From an uncultured Actinomycetes bacterium (GTDB lineage Bacteria; Actinomycetota; Acidimicrobiia; Acidimicrobiales; Acidimicrobilacustridaceae), in assembly GCA_945957335.1 (NCBI GenBank), contig CAMFLJ010000262.1:1-5517 (forward strand): a DNA stretch of 5,517 bases, read 5' to 3'. Each line of letters starts with the position of its first letter. The stretch's first letter is position 1. A program made the position numbers and the translations under genes. Below the pieces are notes generated by a model, which was not told the DNA's origin, searched no databases, and was given only the letters and a program-made list of their open reading frames with translations. Below are positions 5,165-5,517 of the stretch, one piece after another.

Positions 5165-5517
5165 ATGTCGTCCCCGTTCGACCAGGACGCCCAGTCGTCG
5201 GTGCCCCCGGCCTCCGACTGGCCCACCCAGCCGCAGTGGCCCGCCCCGCAGGCCCCGTCGATGCCGACGATGCCCCCGCCGCCCCCCGCTCCCCCGGCCC
5301 CGCCGACGGCTGCGCCCCCGGCACCCCCCGCCTCCTCCCCCTGGCAGCCCCAGCCCGCCAGCCCCCCGGTGTGGCAGGCCGCGCCGGCCGGCCCTCCGAT
5401 GGGCCCTCCCCCGGTCCCGCCGACGGCCTACGCCGCGCCCACCGGTGGCCCGGCGCCGCGCTCGACCATCACGTCGTCGGGCTCCAAGGTCGGCCTCGCC
5501 GTCGGCGTGGTCGTGGC
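5165..5517 (+). CDS. Proline-rich protein with probable membrane anchor (partial, C-terminus off right edge)
   Basis: The first 117 residues of an unfinished frame are visible. About 38 of the first 100 residues are proline, with scattered Trp (19, 25, 60, 70), Gln, Ala and Ser and few charged residues: an extended, disordered N-terminal tail of the kind actinobacterial membrane proteins carry on the cytoplasmic side. After a Ser/Thr stretch ending in GSK (106-108) a hydrophobic run begins (VGLAVGVVV, 109-117) and continues off the window, most likely a transmembrane helix. Such Pro-rich tail plus helix plus extracytoplasmic domain layouts are frequent in actinobacterial envelope proteins, but what follows cannot be seen, so no function is assigned. 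The ATG at 5165 has GAGG seven bases upstream. The gene is divergent from DUF2461. C-rich codons (CCC, CCG) dominate, so the coding reading rests on the unbroken frame, the start signal and the tail-to-membrane layout rather than on homology. Confidence 0.72.
   Translation, partial: MSSPFDQDAQSSVPPASDWPTQPQWPAPQAPSMPTMPPPPPAPPAPPTAAPPAPPASSPWQPQPASPPVWQAAPAGPPMGPPPVPPTAYAAPTGGPAPRSTITSSGSKVGLAVGVVV

Noticed and set aside
1..5517. Mobile elements, CRISPR arrays, tRNA or rRNA genes
   Set aside because: I looked for terminal inverted repeats with a transposase, regularly spaced repeats and tRNA-like cloverleaf/TTC patterns and found none; gene content and composition are uniform.

Overview
The window is very GC-rich (roughly 70% or more by eye), has short intergenic gaps, GTG starts and strong third-position G/C bias, and carries protein families typical of Actinomycetota. 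Examples are a DR2398/MSMEG_1061-type flavin-binding PPOX protein, the LRKPS-type coiled-coil protein, and a thiolase-fold lipid-transfer protein paired with a Zn-ribbon OB-fold protein. A high-GC actinobacterium, perhaps an acidimicrobial or mycolic-acid-type lineage, is the best guess; nothing here fixes the genus. I see no mobile element, CRISPR array, tRNA or rRNA. This reads as chromosomal core or near-core DNA.

Layout: six genes in a row lie on the minus strand and one partial gene on the plus strand at the right edge. In minus-strand transcription order (right to left): (1) a DUF2461 protein, 4971-4342. (2) A regulatory gap, 4257-4341, holding a perfect 7-bp-arm inverted repeat next to a -10-like box and a strong Shine-Dalgarno. 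(3) A two-gene operon of a thiolase-superfamily lipid-transfer protein (4256-3051) and a Zn-ribbon/OB-fold (DUF35) partner (3049-2618), separated by one base. (4) Two tandem hairpins (2616-2549) right after the operon, probably its terminator. (5) A Zn-ribbon plus eight-helix membrane protein (2461-1382) followed 24 bp later by a coiled-coil protein of unknown function (1357-503). (6) The N-terminal two thirds of a PPOX-fold flavoprotein (420 to the left edge). On the plus strand from 5165, divergent from the DUF2461 gene, a proline-rich, probably membrane-anchored protein begins and runs off the right edge.

The most informative unit is the thiolase/OB-fold pair. In characterised relatives such as the Ltp2-ChsH2(DUF35) steroid side-chain aldolase, the DUF35 subunit binds a thiolase-fold subunit whose active site has been repurposed from Claisen condensation to C-C bond cleavage. 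The protein here also seems to lack the Cys-His-Cys set of a true thiolase, so a CoA-ester lyase/aldolase role, or another non-thiolase role, is more likely than thiolysis. The palindrome in its promoter resembles operators of TetR-type lipid/steroid catabolism repressors but has a three-base rather than two-base centre. The substrate cannot be read from the window. I did not find a clear multi-component novel system; the leads are the altered active site, the operator and the unusual tandem hairpin structure.
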